Shown here: positions 27,451 to 32,959 of the stretch, in pieces
How positions within the stretch are numbered: position 1 is the first letter of the stretch
How the letters are laid out: each line of letters starts with the position of its first letter
Program-made: the position numbers and the translations under genes
The notes under the pieces: model-generated
The model's input: only the letters and a program-made list of their open reading frames with translations
The model's database searches: none
Told to the model about the DNA's origin: nothing
Origin: Planctomycetota bacterium
GTDB lineage: Bacteria; Planctomycetota; Planctomycetia; Pirellulales; UBA1268
Assembly: GCA_003669255.1 (NCBI GenBank)
Contig: QWPO01000028.1
Coordinates: 1-32,959, forward strand
Length of the DNA: 32,959 bases
Reading direction: 5' to 3'

Positions 27451-27544
27451 ACACAGGTTGCCAACCTGTGCTACGGAAGAAAGACACACAGGTTGAAAAC
27501 CTGTGCTACGGGAGGAGGGCACACAGGTTGCAAACCTGTGCTAC
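27451..27544 (-). repeat. three tandem CAGGTT-family palindromes at exact 35-bp period
   Basis: ACACAGGTTGCCAACCTGTGCTACGG (27451), ACACAGGTTGAAAACCTGTGCTACGG (27486), ACACAGGTTGCAAACCTGTGCTACGG (27521). Confidence 0.95.
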
Positions 27545-27551
27545 GGGAGGA

Positions 27552-29144
27552 TTACACCCGCGTTTCGGCGGCGATGCGGGCGAGCGCCTCGGCCGTGTGG
27601 ATGATCTGCTCCTCGGTGTGCTCGCAGGTGAGGAAGAACCGCACCCGCGCCGCCGACTCGCGGACCGCTGGATACAGGATCGGCCGGGCGTTGATCCCCT
27701 CCTCCAGCAGACGCTGCGACACCCCCATCGCCCGCGTGGAACTGCCGAGGATCACCGGGATCACCGGCGTGTCGGCACTCTCGCCGGTGTTGAGGCCGAT
27801 GTCGGCGCAGAGCTTGAGGAACAGGTCCGAACGTTCGCGAAGCCGAGCCAGCCGCCAGGGTTCGCGGCGAATCACGCGAATCGCCTCAAGCGCCGCCGCG
27901 GCGTTGGCCGGCGAACAGGCGGTCGAGAAGACGAACGCGGGCGTGGTGAGGCCGAGGTAGCGGATCAGCCGCTCCGGCCCCGCGAGGTAGCCGCCTTGCG
28001 CGCCGAGCGCCTTGCTGATCGTGCCCATCCAGAGGTCGCCCTCGCGGGCATCCACACCGAAGAAGTCGCAGATGCCGCGACCCTCGGGCCCCATGGTGCC
28101 GATCGAGTGGGCTTCGTCCACGTAGAGCAGCGCGTCGTGCCGCCGCTTCACCTCGATGAACTTCGGCAGGTCGGGATAGTCGCCGTCCATGCTGTAGACG
28201 CCCTCGATGGCGACCACCACCCGGCGATACTGGGAGCGGAGGTCGCGAAGCAGGCCGTCGAGCTGGTGGTAGTCGTTGTGACGAAACGGCCGCTTGCCGG
28301 CCTTCGAGAGCGCCGCCCCCTGCACGATGCTCGTGTGGGCGAGTTCGTCGTAGAGGATCAGATCGCCCGCGCCGAAGAGATGGCCGAATACGGAGGCATT
28401 GGTGCCGAAGCCGCAGGGAAACATCGTCGCCCGCTCGGTGCCGATGAAGTCGGCGAGTGCGGCGTCGAGATCGTCGAGCACGGTGTTGTTGCCGCCGACC
28501 ATGCGACTGGCGGAGGCGCTGCACCCAAACCGATCGATCGCATCCTTGGCCGCCCGCTTCACATCCGGGTGACCGGCGAGGCCGAGGTAGTCGAAACTGG
28601 TGTAGGAGATCGTTTCGCGGCCGCGAATCGTGGCCAACCGCCCGTCGACGCGTTCGTTGGCGAGCAGGAACGGGCTTTCCAGCCCGGCGGCGTCGAGGGC
28701 GGCGAACCGGTCTTCGAGCGCCCGGCACTCCGGCCAGGCATCGTCGCCGACAGCCGCCTGTGGCTCCCGTGGGGAAACCGAGAGCGGAACCGTCCTGACG
28801 GCGCCCCGGTCGGCGGCGTCGAACATGTGGTCGGCCACCCGCTGCATCAGATCGCCGCACGTGCGGATTCCGGTCAGCCAGGAGGCGTGAAACCGCATCT
28901 GGTAGCGGCCCTCGAGCCAGTTGATGGCGTCGAGGAAGCGGTCGGAATCGATCCCGGACTCGGCGATCAGGGAACTCGCCGAAAGCCGTCGGCGGCTGCC
29001 AGACGGCCGAACGGACTCGAGGGCCTCGAGCACCACCTCGGCGATCGCCGCACGGCCGTGGGCGTTGGGCCGCTCACGGACAGGGGCCGAACGTCCAGCC
29101 GAGGTGGCGAAACCGATGCCCGTCTGCAGGATGTCTACCGCCAT
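27552..29144 (-). CDS. alpha-oxoamine synthase (KBL/AONS/SPT family PLP enzyme) with N-terminal acyl-carrier-protein-like domain
   Basis: AOS core YTSFDYLGLAGHPDVK, GCSASASRMVGGNNTVLDDLD, VYSMDGDYPDL, YVDEAHSIGTMGPEGRG, MGTISKALGAQGGYLAG; N-terminal ACP-like AAIAEVVLEALESV...SLIAESGIDSDRFLDAINWLEGRYQMRF; start at 29144 preceded by GGAGGG. Confidence 0.92.
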   Translation of the reverse strand: MAVDILQTGIGFATSAGRSAPVRERPNAHGRAAIAEVVLEALESVRPSGSRRRLSASSLIAESGIDSDRFLDAINWLEGRYQMRFHASWLTGIRTCGDLMQRVADHMFDAADRGAVRTVPLSVSPREPQAAVGDDAWPECRALEDRFAALDAAGLESPFLLANERVDGRLATIRGRETISYTSFDYLGLAGHPDVKRAAKDAIDRFGCSASASRMVGGNNTVLDDLDAALADFIGTERATMFPCGFGTNASVFGHLFGAGDLILYDELAHTSIVQGAALSKAGKRPFRHNDYHQLDGLLRDLRSQYRRVVVAIEGVYSMDGDYPDLPKFIEVKRRHDALLYVDEAHSIGTMGPEGRGICDFFGVDAREGDLWMGTISKALGAQGGYLAGPERLIRYLGLTTPAFVFSTACSPANAAAALEAIRVIRREPWRLARLRERSDLFLKLCADIGLNTGESADTPVIPVILGSSTRAMGVSQRLLEEGINARPILYPAVRESAARVRFFLTCEHTEEQIIHTAEALARIAAETRV

Positions 29145-29319
29145 GCCGCACCCTCCGTGACAAATCTTTAAGCGGGGCGCCGCCGTGCCTGCACCCGTGG
29201 GTCTCACTATACGGGAACGGCCCGAAACCAAAAGCCGACGCAAGCCCCTGACGGGCGAAAAACCGCCCAACAAAAGTGTCTGCGCGGAAAAATCTTCCGC
29301 TGGAAACGAGTTTGCCGCC

Positions 29320-29340
29320 CCGCAGATTGCCAACCTGCGG
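29320..29340. repeat. CAGGTT-family palindrome with one stem mismatch
   Basis: CCGCAGATT GCC AACCTGCGG (A/C mismatch); half-element GTACAGGTTGG near 29380. Confidence 0.7.
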
Positions 29341-29406
29341 CGACGGACAGCAACACAGCGGTTCCTCCTCCACATGGAGGTACAGGTTGGCTCTTTGGAC
29401 CAGCGA

Positions 29407-32121
<2,715 letters not shown>

Positions 32122-32403
32122 GGCGGTAGGGTTTTCTGAGGCGTGACGGGGAAGGATGACTCAACAGGATGAGGGCAGCGGTGGACGGTAGCGTAACGGA
32201 CACCCCGTAGGCCGGAGAAGCGGCCCAAACAGCGTGTCCAACGGCCCGCCGGCTCACCACCGTGGGCCGGCACGACGCAGGCACCTCCAACGGAAACCTG
32301 CAAAAGCCCTGGAAAAAGACCCCTAACCGGCAGATTTTGCCGCGGCGACCGCCATCGGGAGGTCGATCCAGAAAAAAAGGGTCGACGCGAAGGCGGAACC
32401 TAA

Positions 32404-32548
32404 GGTATGGTTGGAGAGCCGTGGGCATGAGCCGGCGGCCACACCATACACCTCGATTCTCTTCAGCGGCTGTTCCCCCCCCCAAAGACCCACACATCGA
32501 TAGCCGCTACCGGACCCGTGGTTTTCGAACCACGGGTCCTTTTCTTTT
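32404..32548 (+). ncRNA. candidate intergenic small RNA with three stem-loops
   Basis: Hairpin GTATGGT/ACCATAC (32405-32449), hairpin AGCGGCTGTT/GATAGCCGCT with C9 loop (32465-32508), terminator hairpin with U-tract; no convincing + CDS in the interval. Confidence 0.55.
32512..32548 (+). terminator. intrinsic (Rho-independent) terminator, plus strand
   Basis: GGACCCGTGGTT-TTCG-AACCACGGGTCC (12-bp perfect stem) followed by TTTTCTTTT; no T-tract on the opposite strand. Confidence 0.92.
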
Positions 32549-32583
32549 CCGGGTTCGTTTTTTCTGGCTGACGAGGCTTCCGC

Positions 32584-32959
32584 TCACCCCACGACGCCGC
32601 GATCGAGCAGACCGTCGATCAGCGCTGAACGCGTGTCGATCGGCGACGTGCGGCGGTTGGCCGCCGGTGCGGCGAGAATCTCTCGCGTTTTCATCAGCCG
32701 CCGGCCACCCGACTGAGCATCGTAGGCGTTGAGGGCGACCGTGAGCCGGCGATCGGCGGGCACGTCGGCCCCCTGATGCCGCAACCGTGCCGGTGCACCG
32801 CCATCCCCCGCCACGACCTCGAACGGCCACAGGGTGCGGTCGGAGTCTTTCTGCTTCGCGTCCTCGGCGACGATGGCGAGTAGGTCGGCGGCCGTCACCT
32901 CGGCGGTAACGAGCATGTTCTCGTAGGGAATGATCTTCCAGCAGTCGGCCACCGTGAGC
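32584..32959 (-). CDS. 5'-nucleotidase C-terminal domain, UshA-like (5' part outside window)
   Basis: LTVADCWKIIPYENMLVTAEVTAADLLAIVAEDAKQ...LTVALNAYDAQSGGRR; the listed GTG start looks like an internal Val, frame open to window edge. Confidence 0.8.
   Translation of the reverse strand, partial: LTVADCWKIIPYENMLVTAEVTAADLLAIVAEDAKQKDSDRTLWPFEVVAGDGGAPARLRHQGADVPADRRLTVALNAYDAQSGGRRLMKTREILAAPAANRRTSPIDTRSALIDGLLDRGVVG

Noticed and set aside
27451-27544. Regular repeat-spacer pattern resembling a mini CRISPR array
   Set aside because: Repeats are full palindromes, spacers are only 9 nt and similar to each other, no cas genes are present, and the same palindrome is dispersed singly elsewhere.
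26028-29171. 1047-aa plus-strand ORF
   Set aside because: Out-of-frame/antisense shadow of the RND exporter and the ACP-AOS gene; Arg/Pro/Gly-biased composition typical of GC-rich shadow ORFs.
32475-32483. C9 homopolymer as a phase-variable coding tract
   Set aside because: No credible CDS spans it; it sits in the loop of a predicted RNA hairpin instead.
32512-32548. Bidirectional terminator serving the minus-strand 5'-nucleotidase gene
   Set aside because: On the minus strand the hairpin is followed by GGTAGCGG rather than a T-tract, so the polarity supports only plus-strand termination.
32262-32732. 156-aa plus-strand ORF overlapping the candidate sRNA
   Set aside because: Arg/Pro-rich, no domain, and passes through the terminator hairpin and U-tract.

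Overview
GC-rich bacterial chromosomal window. The gene content (Gly-rich Rho, MfnB homologue, two-YHS protein, many lineage-type hypotheticals) suggests Planctomycetota, but that is inference. It is mostly single-copy housekeeping and conserved-hypothetical genes: rho, glpK, a TPR protein, a PHA-system protein, mfnB, an NhaD/ArsB-like antiporter, rnd, tRNA-Ser(CGA), a HIT protein, a very large secreted protein, a sulfatase-like protein, a POT transporter, a sugar-phosphate isomerase-like protein, a SET-domain protein, an RND/MMPL exporter, an ACP-fused alpha-oxoamine synthase, acnA and a 5'-nucleotidase C-terminus. No phage, IS, CRISPR or obvious defence island was seen. The most interesting signals are non-coding: (1) a plus-strand three-hairpin RNA candidate with a C9 loop and a perfect intrinsic terminator in the acnA upstream region (about 32404-32548); (2) a dispersed palindromic repeat family, core CAGGTT-NNN-AACCTG with covarying flanks, found in every convergent intergenic gap longer than about 40 bp and in no divergent gap; (3) a structured region downstream of tRNA-Ser, with a duplicated 67-bp two-hairpin unit and a 217-nt element closed by a 22-bp helix whose only imperfections are G-U wobbles on the tRNA strand; (4) a long structured rho leader with a good promoter. 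Protein-level oddities include a sulfatase-fold protein lacking the nucleophile motif and metal ligands, a thioredoxin-like protein lacking CXXC fused to two YHS-like domains, and an ACP-AOS fusion. All calls come from reading the sequence; no searches or folding programs were run.
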